A DNA stretch of 32,224 bases from Bacteroidota bacterium (lineage in GTDB: Bacteria > Bacteroidota > Ignavibacteria > Ignavibacteriales > Ignavibacteriaceae), in NCBI GenBank assembly GCA_023475265.1, contig JAMCWE010000011.1, positions 1-32,224 of the forward strand. The letters run 5' to 3'. Below the pieces are notes generated by a model. The model was not told the DNA's origin and ran no database searches. It saw nothing but the letters and a program-made list of their open reading frames with translations. A program made the translations under genes and the position numbers. Shown one piece after another: positions 14,436-22,875 of this stretch. Numbering within the stretch: position 1 is the stretch's first letter; the number at the start of each line of letters is the position of its first letter.

Positions 14436-14458
14436 AAAATAAAATTAAAGGCCATTTT

Positions 14459-15541
14459 TTATTTTTTTACAAAAGGAAGTTTAACAATTTTTGCCGGAAT
14501 TTCCTTACCTCTTATAAAAAAATTAATTTTAGAATTTCCATTTGTGTATTCAGATTCAACATAACCAAGAGCAATTGGTTTTTCAAGCACCGGACTTACA
14601 GTGCCGCTGGTTATTGTACCTATTTTTTTGCTGTCAACAGTAAGATCATAACCATGCCTCGGAAAAGCTTTTTCATCTGATGAGAGTGAAATAAGTTTTC
14701 TTTTTAAACCGTTCGATTTAACTTTTAACAAAGCATCTTTGCCGATGAAATTTTCTTTTGATAATTTTGTTATCCATCCCAACCCGGCTTCAAGTGGATT
14801 TGTAGTTTGATCAATATCGTTGCCGTAAAGACAAAATCCCATTTCAAGTCTTAATGAATCTCTTGCGCCTAACCCAACTGGTTGAATATCAAATTCTTTC
14901 CCTGCTTCAAAAATTTTGTTCCAAACTTCTTCAGCAATTTTATCATCGCCTTTAAAATAAATTTCAAATCCAAGTTCGCCTGTATAACCTGTTCTTGAAA
15001 CTATCATATCATAACCGGCAATTTTAGCTTCGAAGAAATTGTAATATTCAAGATCCAATTCTTTATCGCAAATTTTCTGCAATGTATCTTTTGACTTTGG
15101 ACCTTGAATAGCTAGAAGAGAATATTCATCGCTTTTATTTTCTAACTTAACTACAAACTTATTATTCTGAAGCATCCAGTTAAAATCTTTTTCAGTATTG
15201 GATGCGTTTATAACCAGCATAAATTGAGTGTCAGAAATTTTATAAACCAGAAGATCATCAACAATACCGCCATCCGGATAACACATTGCTGAATACTGCA
15301 CTCTTCCCGGAATTAGTTTTGAAGCATCGTTGATCGTTATATGTTGAACGAAATCTAAAGCCTTCTCACCGGTAACAAAAACTTCACCCATGTGAGAAAC
15401 ATCGAAAACGCCGACGGAATTTCGCACGGCTTTGTGTTCTGCAATTATTGAAGAATATTGTACCGGCATAAGAAAGCCGGCAAACTCTACAATCTTTGCG
15501 CCTAATTTTTCATGAATGTTGTATAGTGTTGTCTTTTTCAT
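14459..15541 (-). CDS. gcvT: Aminomethyltransferase, glycine cleavage T protein
   Basis: A 360-residue GcvT. It takes the aminomethyl group from the lipoylated H protein and passes the carbon to tetrahydrofolate, releasing ammonia. Diagnostic motifs are [35 protein letters not shown] at the N-terminus, the [18 protein letters not shown] folate region (about 85-105), [15 protein letters not shown] (about 180-195), and the C-terminal barrel with FPRHGYDL and [21 protein letters not shown]. The start overlaps the upstream transaldolase stop by four bases, so translation is coupled. The H and P proteins of the system are not in the window. Full length. Confidence 0.95.
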   Translation of the reverse strand: MKKTTLYNIHEKLGAKIVEFAGFLMPVQYSSIIAEHKAVRNSVGVFDVSHMGEVFVTGEKALDFVQHITINDASKLIPGRVQYSAMCYPDGGIVDDLLVYKISDTQFMLVINASNTEKDFNWMLQNNKFVVKLENKSDEYSLLAIQGPKSKDTLQKICDKELDLEYYNFFEAKIAGYDMIVSRTGYTGELGFEIYFKGDDKIAEEVWNKIFEAGKEFDIQPVGLGARDSLRLEMGFCLYGNDIDQTTNPLEAGLGWITKLSKENFIGKDALLKVKSNGLKRKLISLSSDEKAFPRHGYDLTVDSKKIGTITSGTVSPVLEKPIALGYVESEYTNGNSKINFFIRGKEIPAKIVKLPFVKK

Positions 15542-16185
15542 TTGGGATTCAACTTATTCCAATCTTTCAAAAATTTTTCCAGACCAATATCTGTTAAAGG
15601 ATGATTGAATAATTTATTAATTACTTCGAACGGCATTGTACAAACATCAGCTCCGATCAAAGCTGCTTCAACAAGATGAAGCGGATGGCGAATACTTGCA
15701 ACCAATACTTGAGTTGTGTAATTGTAGTTTTTATAGATTTGAACTATTTGAGAAATTAAATCCATACCTGATGTGCTTATATCATCAAGCCTGCCGACAA
15801 ACGGACTAATATAAGTTGCGCCTGCCTTTGCCGCAAGTAATGCTTGTGAGGGAGAAAAGCAAAGAGTTACATTAGTTTTTATTCCTTCGTCGCTTAAAGA
15901 TTTTACAGCTTTTAATCCTTCTTTGATGAGCGGAACTTTTACTACAATATTTTTATGAATTTTAGAATATTCAACTGCTTCTTTCATTATTCCGTTGTAA
16001 TCAGTTGAAATAACTTCTGCGCTGACAGGGCCATCGACTAGTGCAAGAATTTCATCAAGAAGTTTTCTGAAATCTTTTCCTTCTTTTGAAACAAGCGACG
16101 GATTTGTAGTAACTCCATCAAGTATTCCGAGAGCAGCGGCTTCTTTAATCTCGTTGATGTTGGCGGTATCTATAAAAAATTTCAT
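15538..16185 (-). CDS. tal: Transaldolase, short (TalC/MipB/FSA-like) type
   Basis: A 215-residue class I aldolase of the short transaldolase group. Motifs are [36 protein letters not shown] at the N-terminus, [18 protein letters not shown] with the Schiff-base lysine (about residue 83), [31 protein letters not shown], and [31 protein letters not shown]. It moves a dihydroxyacetone unit between sugar phosphates in the pentose phosphate pathway; close relatives act as fructose-6-phosphate aldolase, and the sequence does not settle which activity dominates. It lies 53 bases after rng and overlaps gcvT by four bases. Length agrees with the short subfamily. Confidence 0.93.
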   Translation of the reverse strand: MKFFIDTANINEIKEAAALGILDGVTTNPSLVSKEGKDFRKLLDEILALVDGPVSAEVISTDYNGIMKEAVEYSKIHKNIVVKVPLIKEGLKAVKSLSDEGIKTNVTLCFSPSQALLAAKAGATYISPFVGRLDDISTSGMDLISQIVQIYKNYNYTTQVLVASIRHPLHLVEAALIGADVCTMPFEVINKLFNHPLTDIGLEKFLKDWNKLNPK

Positions 16186-16237
16186 CTATTTCCCTTATTT
16201 ATGATTGATAGAATATATTTTATGATTCAAAATTAAT

Positions 16238-17833
16238 TTAAACATTTCCTAATTCTTCAGTAAGTTCTTTTTGAGTTTTCTTTGAAAAGAATTTTACCTG
16301 TCCTATCGGCATTTTTTCATCTTCTTCAATTCTTAATCGAACTCCATATTTAAACCGGAATTTAAAAAACATTTTTAATTTTCCAACTCGTAATTTTGAA
16401 GCGAAAGTCGGATGACATCGGATAATGAGAGATTTTTCTTTTGAATGTCTTTTAAATTTCTTTATCCATTCTTCAAGATCGTAAACTAAATGAGAATGTT
16501 TGGTTAACATTCCTGTTCCAAGGCAGTAAGGACAAACTTCCTTCATTGCCTGCATAATATTTTGTCTAATTCTTTGGCGTGTAATTTGAACCAATCCAAA
16601 ATCAGACATTGGAAGAATCGAAACTTTTGCACGGTCTCTTCGGAATTCTTTTCTTAATTCGTCATAAATCTTTTTGCGGTTTTTTTCATCCTCAAGATCA
16701 ATAAAATCAATAACTATTATTCCGCCGATATCACGCAATCTAAGCTGACGTGCTACTTCTCTTGCGGCTTCTAGATCAGTTTTTAATGAGTTTAATTCCT
16801 GCTCTTTACTTTTCGCATATCTTCCGCTGTTAACGTCGATGACAACCATTGCCTCGGTGTGCTCGATTATCAAATAACCGCCGCTGGGAAGTGGAACTTT
16901 TCTTCCCATTAAAGTTTTAATTTGTTCTTCAATTTTGAATGCATCAAAAATTGAGTTTGTTGATTTGAACGACTCGATTTTATCAATCAAACTCGGTTGA
17001 ACAAGCTGCACATAATTTTTTATTTGTTTGTAAAGTTTCTTCGAATCAATAAAAACTTTTGATACATCCTGCGTAAACAGATCTCTAATTACGCTTGACG
17101 TTGTATTAAGATCTTGATAAATGAGTGCCGGCGGTTTTTCTGTTTTTATAGTTGCCTGAATTTCTTCCCAAGTTTTTAGAAGATTGCGCAAGTCGTCCCG
17201 CAGCGCTTCTTCTGGTTGATTCCTGGCAACTGTGCGGATTATAAGCCCAAATTTTTGAGGAAGAATACTTCTCGCAATATGTCTCAGGCGTTTTCTTTCA
17301 CGGAAGTCGGAGATTTTTTTACTTACACCAACTTTATTATCAAATGGCAGTAACACACAAAATCTTCCTGCCAAGGAGACTGAAGAAGTTACACGAACAC
17401 CTTTATTGTTAACCGGCTCTTTAGTAATTTGAATTAAAATGTCCTGTCCTTTGTGAAGCTTAGGTATTGTAGGAATATCATGTGCTACACTAACGGCTTC
17501 TTTTGCAGGCTTGTTTTGATGGTTCTCTTTTAATTGTGGATCATCTTCATCTTCTTCATCAACATCACTATCGTCCTCACCAAGCATATCCTGGAATTGT
17601 TGTGTGCGGGCGCCAATGTCTGAGAAGTGAAGGAAGGCATCGTGCTTCATTCCGATGTCTATAAATGCAGCTTTAATGCCAGGTAAAACTCTTGCAACTT
17701 TCCCTAAATATATGTCACCGACCATTCGTCGGTTTTCAGGATAATCGACAAAGAAGTCGACTAAATTTCCATCTTCCGTGATGGCTACACGTGTTTGCGT
17801 AGTAGAGGAATTGATTATAATTTCTTTTATCAT
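16238..17833 (-). CDS. rng: Ribonuclease G/E family endoribonuclease
   Basis: An RNase G/E of about 531 residues from the preferred ATG at 17833, which gives the family-like start MIKEIIINSSTTQTRVAITEDGNL; an ATG five codons upstream (17848, MSLFY) is also open. It cleaves AU-rich single-stranded RNA, matures rRNA ends and starts mRNA decay. The S1 domain (MVGDIYLGKVARVLPGIKAAFIDIG) has an acidic insertion (DDSDVDEEDEDDP). The catalytic metal-binding aspartates are in VVIDVNSGRY and IGGIIVIDFIDLED (about 330-380), and the zinc-link CPYCLGTG is near 435. No RNase E-like degradosome scaffold follows, so it is RNase G-like. A terminator-like hairpin lies in its leader at 17922-17946. Confidence 0.93.
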   Translation of the reverse strand: MIKEIIINSSTTQTRVAITEDGNLVDFFVDYPENRRMVGDIYLGKVARVLPGIKAAFIDIGMKHDAFLHFSDIGARTQQFQDMLGEDDSDVDEEDEDDPQLKENHQNKPAKEAVSVAHDIPTIPKLHKGQDILIQITKEPVNNKGVRVTSSVSLAGRFCVLLPFDNKVGVSKKISDFRERKRLRHIARSILPQKFGLIIRTVARNQPEEALRDDLRNLLKTWEEIQATIKTEKPPALIYQDLNTTSSVIRDLFTQDVSKVFIDSKKLYKQIKNYVQLVQPSLIDKIESFKSTNSIFDAFKIEEQIKTLMGRKVPLPSGGYLIIEHTEAMVVIDVNSGRYAKSKEQELNSLKTDLEAAREVARQLRLRDIGGIIVIDFIDLEDEKNRKKIYDELRKEFRRDRAKVSILPMSDFGLVQITRQRIRQNIMQAMKEVCPYCLGTGMLTKHSHLVYDLEEWIKKFKRHSKEKSLIIRCHPTFASKLRVGKLKMFFKFRFKYGVRLRIEEDEKMPIGQVKFFSKKTQKELTEELGNV

Positions 17834-17921
17834 ATAAAACAAACTCATTTAATGAAATATTATATTTCATAATAAAAACTTTGAAGGTGTTTAATTCTGC
17901 CTGTCCCAAATTGAAGGCGGC

Positions 17922-17946
17922 AAAAACAATCCGTAAGCCCGGACTG
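17922..17946 (-). terminator. Terminator-like hairpin in the rng leader
   Basis: On the minus strand CAGTCCG-GGCTTA-CGGATTG forms a 7-bp stem (one G-T pair), followed at once by five T's. It lies about 75 bases before the rng start. It could end readthrough from pnp or act as an attenuator of rng. Confidence 0.45.
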
Positions 17947-18162
17947 TAGATAGAAAATGATTGTAGATTTTCCTCAATCTCTTCTACGTTTTCTTCGCTG
18001 TTGATCTTAATAAAGATCAACAAATACAAAAGCGCAAAAATATTTAATCTTTTTTCTTCCACAGTTGAACTTTAATTTTTAATACTAAAAAATCAGTAAA
18101 CCTTTGAAAAATTTACCTTTCTTTTTTTTAAATCGACTGGCAATTAAAATTTTGTTACCATT

Positions 18163-18198
18163 TTCTCTTCCTAACTTTTTTAAAAGAAAGGAAGAGAA
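18163..18198. repeat. Inverted repeat downstream of pnp
   Basis: TTCTCTTCCT and AGGAAGAGAA are perfect 10-bp arms around 16 bases that also partly pair (TTTT/AAAA). It lies about 40 bases after the pnp stop. No T-run follows on the minus strand, so it looks like a 3' stabilising stem rather than a rho-independent terminator. Confidence 0.55.
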
Positions 18199-18235
18199 GT
18201 AAAAACAAAAAATTTTATAACGAAAAAAAACTAAT

Positions 18236-20347
18236 TTATTTTTCTTCAACAATTTGTGTATCTCGACCGTTTTCTTTAAGTAATTCTTTGCGGCTTAAAG
18301 AAAATTTACCGTTTTCAATTTTAATTAACTTAACGGTAACCTTATCTCCTTCTTTGAAATAATCAGTCACTTTATTAACGCGTTTGTTGTCGATCTGCGA
18401 AATATGAAGCAAACCTTCTTTGCCAGGAAGAATTTCAACAAAAGCGCCGAAGTCCATAATTTTTGTAATTATTCCATCGTAAACTTCGCCGACTTCCGGA
18501 GTTGCGGTCATTTTTCTAATATATTCTTTACACTTTGTTGCATTTTCTTTATTTGGTGAAGCGATGTTTATCGTTCCATCGTCATCAATATTTATATCAA
18601 CGCCAAATAATCTTTGCATGCCTTGAATAGTTTTTCCGCCGGGGCCGATAATTAATCCAATTTGATCTTGATCGACTTTCATTGTAATTAATCTTGGCGC
18701 TAATGGCGACAAAGATTCGCGTGGGTTTTGAATAGCTTCACCCATAATTCCAAGAATATGCAAGCGGCCTTCTTTTGCTTGGGCAAGAGCATTTTCCATA
18801 ATCTCAAAGGATATTCCTTTAATTTTAATATCCATTTGGAAAGCAGTAATCCCATCAACTGTTCCGGTAACTTTAAAATCCATATCACCTAAATGATCTT
18901 CGTTACCAAGAATGTCAGAAAGAATTGCGTATTGGTTTCCTTCCTTGACTAAACCCATTGCAATACCTGCGCAAGGTTTTTTCAAAGGTACGCCTGCATC
19001 CATTAATCCAAGCGAACCGGCACAAACCGTAGCCATTGAAGATGAGCCGTTGGATTCAAGAATATCGGAATTAACTCGAACAGTATAAGGGAAAACTTCT
19101 TCTGCCGGCATTAAAATTTTTAACGCTCTTTCAGCTAGATTGCCATGACCAATTTCTCTTCTGCCGACACCGGACATTCTTCCAACTTCGCCAACACTAA
19201 AAGGCGGGAAGTTGTAATGAAGCATAAACTTTTTGGTATATTCGTCAACAAGCCCATCAATAATTTGCTCATCGTTTTTGGTGCCGAGAGTAACTGTTGT
19301 TAAGCTTTGAGTTTCTCCACGAGTAAATAATGCTGAACCATGAGTCCTTGGAAGAAGTCCAAGTTCAATAGTAATTGGACGAATTTGTTTTGTGTTTCTT
19401 CCGTCCAAACGAATTCCTTCAGTTAGAATTCTGGTTCTCATTAATTCTTTTTCAAGATCGTGAAGAATTTCGCCGATTGCTTTTTCTTTTTCGGGATATT
19501 TTTCTGCAAGTGAAGTTTTAACGAATTCAACTAGCTCTTTATTTTTTGCACTGCGTTCTTCTTTGGCAAGAACCGAATAAACGATTACCTTAAATTTTTC
19601 AAGCGCTAAATCGTAAATATCTTTTTTTAGTGTTTCATCTACTTCAACTACTTTAGCATCTCGTTTTTTCTTGCCGGCTTCGTTGCGAAGATCAATTTGA
19701 AGCTGAATAATTTTCTTAATTTCTTCATGAGCAAATTTAAGAGCTTCAAGTAATTCGCTTTCATTAATTTCTTTCGATTCACCTTCAACCATCATGATTG
19801 AATCTGAAGTTCCGGCAACTACTAATTCAACATCGCTTTCTTTTAATTGCTGAATGGTAGGATTAATAACAAACTGACCATTTATTCTACCAACTCTAAC
19901 TTCTGCGGCTGGTCCATCAAACGGAATATCTGAAATTGTTAAAGCAGCCGAAGCTCCGACAGCCGCAAGAACGTCAGCATCATTTTCTCCATCATGCGAA
20001 AAAACAAATGCTATTACTTGTGTTTCGTTTTTAAAATTTTCTGGGAAGAGCGGCCTTATCGGTCTGTCAATCAATCTTGAGCTTAAGATTTCTTTTTCAG
20101 TCGGTCTTCCTTCTCTTTTAATATATCCACCAGGGAATTTTCCGGCAGCCGAAGTTTTTTCTCTATATTCAACTTGCAGCGGAAAGAAATCTTGATCTTC
20201 TTTTGCTTCTTCTGTAGCAACTGCGGTAACCAAAACCATCGTATCTGCGTATCGTACCATAACAGCGCCGTTGGATTGTTTTGCGAATCTGCCAGTTTCT
20301 ATTGAATAAATTTTACCGCCAATTTCTACTTCTTTTCTAACTATCAT
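18236..20347 (-). CDS. pnp: Polyribonucleotide nucleotidyltransferase (PNPase)
   Basis: A 703-residue PNPase, the 3'-to-5' phosphorolytic exoribonuclease that degrades mRNA and can also add tails. Domains in order: first RNase PH-like domain (VMVRYADTMVLVTAVATEEAKEDQDFFPLQVEYREK ... FPGGYIKREGRPTEKEILSSRLIDRPIRPLFP), a helical linker, second RNase PH-like domain (RTHGSALFTRGETQSLTTVTLGT; catalytic segment near SDILGNEDHLGDMDFKVTGT), a KH domain with GXXG loop IIGPGGKTI (about 566), and a C-terminal S1 domain (GEVYDGIITKIMDFGAFVEILPGKEGLLHISQI). It starts 12 bases after rpsO, the widely conserved rpsO-pnp pair. Full length. Confidence 0.97.
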   Translation of the reverse strand: MIVRKEVEIGGKIYSIETGRFAKQSNGAVMVRYADTMVLVTAVATEEAKEDQDFFPLQVEYREKTSAAGKFPGGYIKREGRPTEKEILSSRLIDRPIRPLFPENFKNETQVIAFVFSHDGENDADVLAAVGASAALTISDIPFDGPAAEVRVGRINGQFVINPTIQQLKESDVELVVAGTSDSIMMVEGESKEINESELLEALKFAHEEIKKIIQLQIDLRNEAGKKKRDAKVVEVDETLKKDIYDLALEKFKVIVYSVLAKEERSAKNKELVEFVKTSLAEKYPEKEKAIGEILHDLEKELMRTRILTEGIRLDGRNTKQIRPITIELGLLPRTHGSALFTRGETQSLTTVTLGTKNDEQIIDGLVDEYTKKFMLHYNFPPFSVGEVGRMSGVGRREIGHGNLAERALKILMPAEEVFPYTVRVNSDILESNGSSSMATVCAGSLGLMDAGVPLKKPCAGIAMGLVKEGNQYAILSDILGNEDHLGDMDFKVTGTVDGITAFQMDIKIKGISFEIMENALAQAKEGRLHILGIMGEAIQNPRESLSPLAPRLITMKVDQDQIGLIIGPGGKTIQGMQRLFGVDINIDDDGTINIASPNKENATKCKEYIRKMTATPEVGEVYDGIITKIMDFGAFVEILPGKEGLLHISQIDNKRVNKVTDYFKEGDKVTVKLIKIENGKFSLSRKELLKENGRDTQIVEEK

Positions 20348-20359
20348 TTACTTACCTTT

Positions 20360-20623
20360 TTACTTTCTAATATTCAATTCTTTAATTATTGATCTATATC
20401 TTTCAATATCTTTCTTTGCAAGATAATCTAAAAGTCTTCTTCGTTTTCCAACCATCATCATAAGGCCGCGTCTTGAGTGATGATCTTTTTTATGCACATT
20501 AAAATGATCTGTTAGATCATTAATCCTTTTTGTTATTATTGCAATCTGAACTTCCGGTTTTCCGGAATCTTTTTCGTTTGCCCCATATTGCTTGACGATA
20601 CCAAGCTTTTCTTCTTTTGTCAT
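20360..20623 (-). CDS. rpsO: 30S ribosomal protein S15
   Basis: An 87-residue S15, close to the usual 88-89. The typical sequence is visible: [56 protein letters not shown], with the [11 protein letters not shown] signature that contacts 16S rRNA helices 20-22. It binds early in assembly of the small-subunit platform. An AAGGAAAG ribosome-binding site precedes the ATG. Its short leader holds a hairpin and a TATAAT-like -10, so it may have its own promoter and the S15 feedback control known from other bacteria; the latter is inference. It sits between ribF and pnp. Confidence 0.97.
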   Translation of the reverse strand: MTKEEKLGIVKQYGANEKDSGKPEVQIAIITKRINDLTDHFNVHKKDHHSRRGLMMMVGKRRRLLDYLAKKDIERYRSIIKELNIRK

Positions 20624-20644
20624 TATGTCTTTCCTTTTATTTTT

Positions 20645-20678
20645 ATTATACTATATAATCCCAGAATTAACCGGGATT
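20645..20678 (-). promoter_or_regulatory. rpsO leader: TATAAT-like box and small hairpin
   Basis: On the minus strand AATCCC-GGTTAATTCT-GGGATT forms a 6-bp hairpin (20678-20657), followed by a TATAAT match (20650-20645) about 22 bases before the rpsO ATG. This may be a promoter -10 box, an S15 regulatory fold or a weak ribF terminator; the sequence does not decide. Confidence 0.3.
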
Positions 20679-20692
20679 AATTAATTTAAAAT

Positions 20693-21628
20693 TTAATTTG
20701 TCAGTTTGGTTAAAATTTCCAGCCCGACATTTTTATCTTTATTCATTTGAATAATTAATTCATCTGCTGAAGAAAATTTTTCTTCTCCTCTAATTCTTTC
20801 AATCATATTTACTTTTACATTCTTATCATAAATATTTTCTTCAAAATCAAAAACATAAACTTCGGTTGTTAATTGGCCATCATTATAAAATGTGGGCCTT
20901 TTGCCGATGCTCATCAAACCGTAATATTTATTATTTTCAACTATCAATTCAACCACATAAATTCCGATTGCCGGTAAAAGCTTGGTTTCATCTTCCAATT
21001 TTATATTTGCTGTTGGAAAACCAAGTTCTTTTCCTCTGCCGTCGCCTTTAATTACAATTCCTGCAAATGAATAATATCTTCCAAGTAAAAGGTTTGCAAG
21101 TTTAACATCTCCGTTGTTAAGCGCATTTCTAACTTTAGTGCTGCTTACAGTAATATTACCGATGTTTACAGCTTCAACACGAGAGACATTAAAATTAAAT
21201 TCTAAGCCTAATTCTTTAAGAGTATTTTCATCACCACCTCTGCCTTTACCGAAATGATGATCATAACCAATAATTATTTCTCTAATTCCAATCTTATCGA
21301 TAATATAATTTTTAAAGAAATCTTCCGAACTATTTTGAGAAAATTCTTTTGTAAAATTAATGACTAAAACATTTTCGACACCAAAACTATTTAATATTTC
21401 AAGCTTTTCGGATAAAGTATTCAATAGTTTTATTTTACTATCAGAAATAACATTCCTTGGATGAGGATCGAAAGTTATAAGAAGGCTTCTACCATTATTT
21501 TGTGAAGCTTTTTCAATAAGGCGATCTATTATCTTTTTATGTCCAAGATGAATTCCGTCGAAAGTGCCTAAAGTTAAAACAGTATTATTATCCTTTTTCA
21601 CTTCCGATAAGTTATAAAACACTTTCAT
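20693..21628 (-). CDS. ribF: Bifunctional riboflavin kinase / FAD synthetase
   Basis: A 311-residue RibF. The N-terminal FAD synthetase (nucleotidyltransferase) domain shows LTLGTFDGIHLGHKKIIDRL (17-36, HIGH-like GIHLGH), LLITFDPHPRNVI, IIIGYDHHFGKGRGGD, and VSSTKVRNALNNGDV, which replaces the usual ISSTxIR. The C-terminal flavokinase domain starts near GRYYSFAGIVIKGDGRGKELGFPTANIKLE and includes GIYVVELIV and TTEVYVFDFEENIYDKNVKV. The enzyme makes FMN and then FAD. The truB-ribF-rpsO-pnp order is common in bacteria. It starts 84 bases after truB. Confidence 0.96.
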   Translation of the reverse strand: MKVFYNLSEVKKDNNTVLTLGTFDGIHLGHKKIIDRLIEKASQNNGRSLLITFDPHPRNVISDSKIKLLNTLSEKLEILNSFGVENVLVINFTKEFSQNSSEDFFKNYIIDKIGIREIIIGYDHHFGKGRGGDENTLKELGLEFNFNVSRVEAVNIGNITVSSTKVRNALNNGDVKLANLLLGRYYSFAGIVIKGDGRGKELGFPTANIKLEDETKLLPAIGIYVVELIVENNKYYGLMSIGKRPTFYNDGQLTTEVYVFDFEENIYDKNVKVNMIERIRGEEKFSSADELIIQMNKDKNVGLEILTKLTN

Positions 21629-21712
21629 AACAATATTTTATGTAAACAAAAGTCTATAAATATAATCCTTTTCTTACAGAAATGGAAATTCGGTGATCAC
21701 TCGCAAGACTTA

Positions 21713-22438
21713 TCATGGATTTTCAGTCACTAATTTTTCTGTTTTAATCTTAAATTCAGATATGAATTCCGAAACATTCCAAGCATCATCTACCGAATAA
21801 TTACCTATTTTTGTTCGTCTTAACGAACTAAGCAAACCTCCGCAGCCAAGTTTTTCGCCAAAATCATTTGCAATTGCTCTAATATATGTTCCTTTTGAAC
21901 AAACTATTTCGAATTCAATTTCAGGTAAATTTATTCTTTTCAATTCGAATTTATGAATTACAACTTCTCTAGGTTCTCTTTCTATGGTTTTACCTTTACG
22001 AGCAAGTTTATAAAGAGACTTCCCATGCATTTTCACTGCAGAAAACATTGGTGGTGTCTGCAAAATGTTTCCTAGAAAGGAATCTCTTGTCTTTAGAATT
22101 TGATCGGCGGTTATATTCTCTACAGGTTTACTTTCGGTTATTGAACTTTCCAAATCCATTGATGCAGAAGTTTTTCCGAGTAAAATTGTACCTGAATAAG
22201 TTTTTTCAAAATCTTGAAACTTTGAAATTTCTTTAGTTTTCTTTCCGGTACAAATTATCAGCAAGCCGGTTGCTAAGGGATCAAGCGTTCCAGCATGGCC
22301 AATTTTTTTTTCATGGATTGCTTGTCTTATTTTATATACTACTTTAAAAGATGACCATCCGGATGGTTTGTCAATAAGAATTGCTTCGCCGGAATGGAAA
22401 TCTATTGTAGAAAAATCAATCGTTCCCTTTGTTATCAT
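21713..22438 (-). CDS. truB: tRNA pseudouridine(55) synthase
   Basis: A 241-residue TruB that isomerises U55 in the T-loop of tRNAs. Key motifs are LIDKPSGWSSFKVVYKIRQ, the catalytic GHAGTLDPLATGLL (aspartate D53), KTYSGTILLGKTSASMDLES, QTPPMFSAVKMHGKSLYKLARKGKTIER, and CSKGTYIRAIANDFGEKLGCGGLLSSLRRTKIG. It lacks the extra C-terminal PUA domain of longer homologues, as many Bacteroidota-type TruB proteins do. Its start overlaps the end of rbfA by 23 bases, so the two are translationally coupled. Confidence 0.96.
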   Translation of the reverse strand: MITKGTIDFSTIDFHSGEAILIDKPSGWSSFKVVYKIRQAIHEKKIGHAGTLDPLATGLLIICTGKKTKEISKFQDFEKTYSGTILLGKTSASMDLESSITESKPVENITADQILKTRDSFLGNILQTPPMFSAVKMHGKSLYKLARKGKTIEREPREVVIHKFELKRINLPEIEFEIVCSKGTYIRAIANDFGEKLGCGGLLSSLRRTKIGNYSVDDAWNVSEFISEFKIKTEKLVTENP

Positions 22439-22784
22439 CTTCGTGAATTTTCTTAATTAAACCTTCAATCTTTTCAACATAATCAAGCGTATCGTCTATA
22501 AAAAATTTTAATTCCGGTACAAATTTAATTCGGATTCTTGATGCAAGCTCGGATCGTATATAACCGGAAATAGATTTTATCTTTTCTAAAGCTTCTTCGC
22601 GCTTTTCTCTTTCAAGAACAGAAATATAAATTTTTGCTATCTTTAAATCCGGGCTTATTTTTACAGAAGTAATAGTTATAAATCCGAATGAAATATTTTG
22701 GAATTTATTCTGGAGTTTATATAAAAAGATTAAACTAATTTCCTCTTTTATTAAATGTTCAACCCGATCAATTCTGTGAGTCAT
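22416..22784 (-). CDS. rbfA: Ribosome-binding factor A
   Basis: A 122-residue RbfA, a KH-fold factor needed for late 30S maturation and cold adaptation. It shows the family start HRIDRVEHLIKEEISLIF, the VKISPDLKIAKIYISVL core strand, and YIRSELASRIRIKFVPELKFFIDDTLDYVEKIEGLIKKI. It follows infB by about 90 bases containing a strong inverted repeat, and overlaps truB. The C-terminal tail HEDDNKGND is short and acidic. Confidence 0.94.
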   Translation of the reverse strand: MTHRIDRVEHLIKEEISLIFLYKLQNKFQNISFGFITITSVKISPDLKIAKIYISVLEREKREEALEKIKSISGYIRSELASRIRIKFVPELKFFIDDTLDYVEKIEGLIKKIHEDDNKGND

Positions 22785-22820
22785 CTTATCATCTCCTATT
22801 CACATGGCTAAAGCAAAATT

Positions 22821-22870
22821 TATAAACCGGATTTTATGTTTCATCTTAAATTCGATCGAACCGGTTTATA
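22821..22870. repeat. Inverted repeat between infB and rbfA
   Basis: TATAAACCGG (22821-22830) and CCGGTTTATA (22861-22870) are perfect 10-bp arms around 30 bases, which include the palindrome TTCGATCGAA. It begins right after the infB stop. The minus-strand 3' side is moderately T-rich (AAATTTTGCTTT), so it may be a weak internal terminator or an RNA processing stem. Confidence 0.6.
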
Positions 22871-22875
22871 ATTTA

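Larger units (their letters stand above)
17849..18235 (-). other. Leader region between pnp and rng, no convincing gene
   Basis: This 387-base gap contains, in minus-strand order, an inverted repeat just after pnp (18163-18198), a GTTGATCTT/AAGATCAAC hairpin with a four-base loop (18000-18021), and a terminator-like hairpin (17922-17946). A 108-codon open frame crosses it but runs about 110 bases into rng out of frame and looks random. The gap probably houses the rng promoter and/or mRNA processing and attenuation structures. Confidence 0.5.

Noticed and set aside
17736-18062. 108-codon minus-strand ORF between pnp and rng
   Set aside because: It overlaps the rng coding start by about 110 bases out of frame, spans two hairpins and has a random-looking composition.
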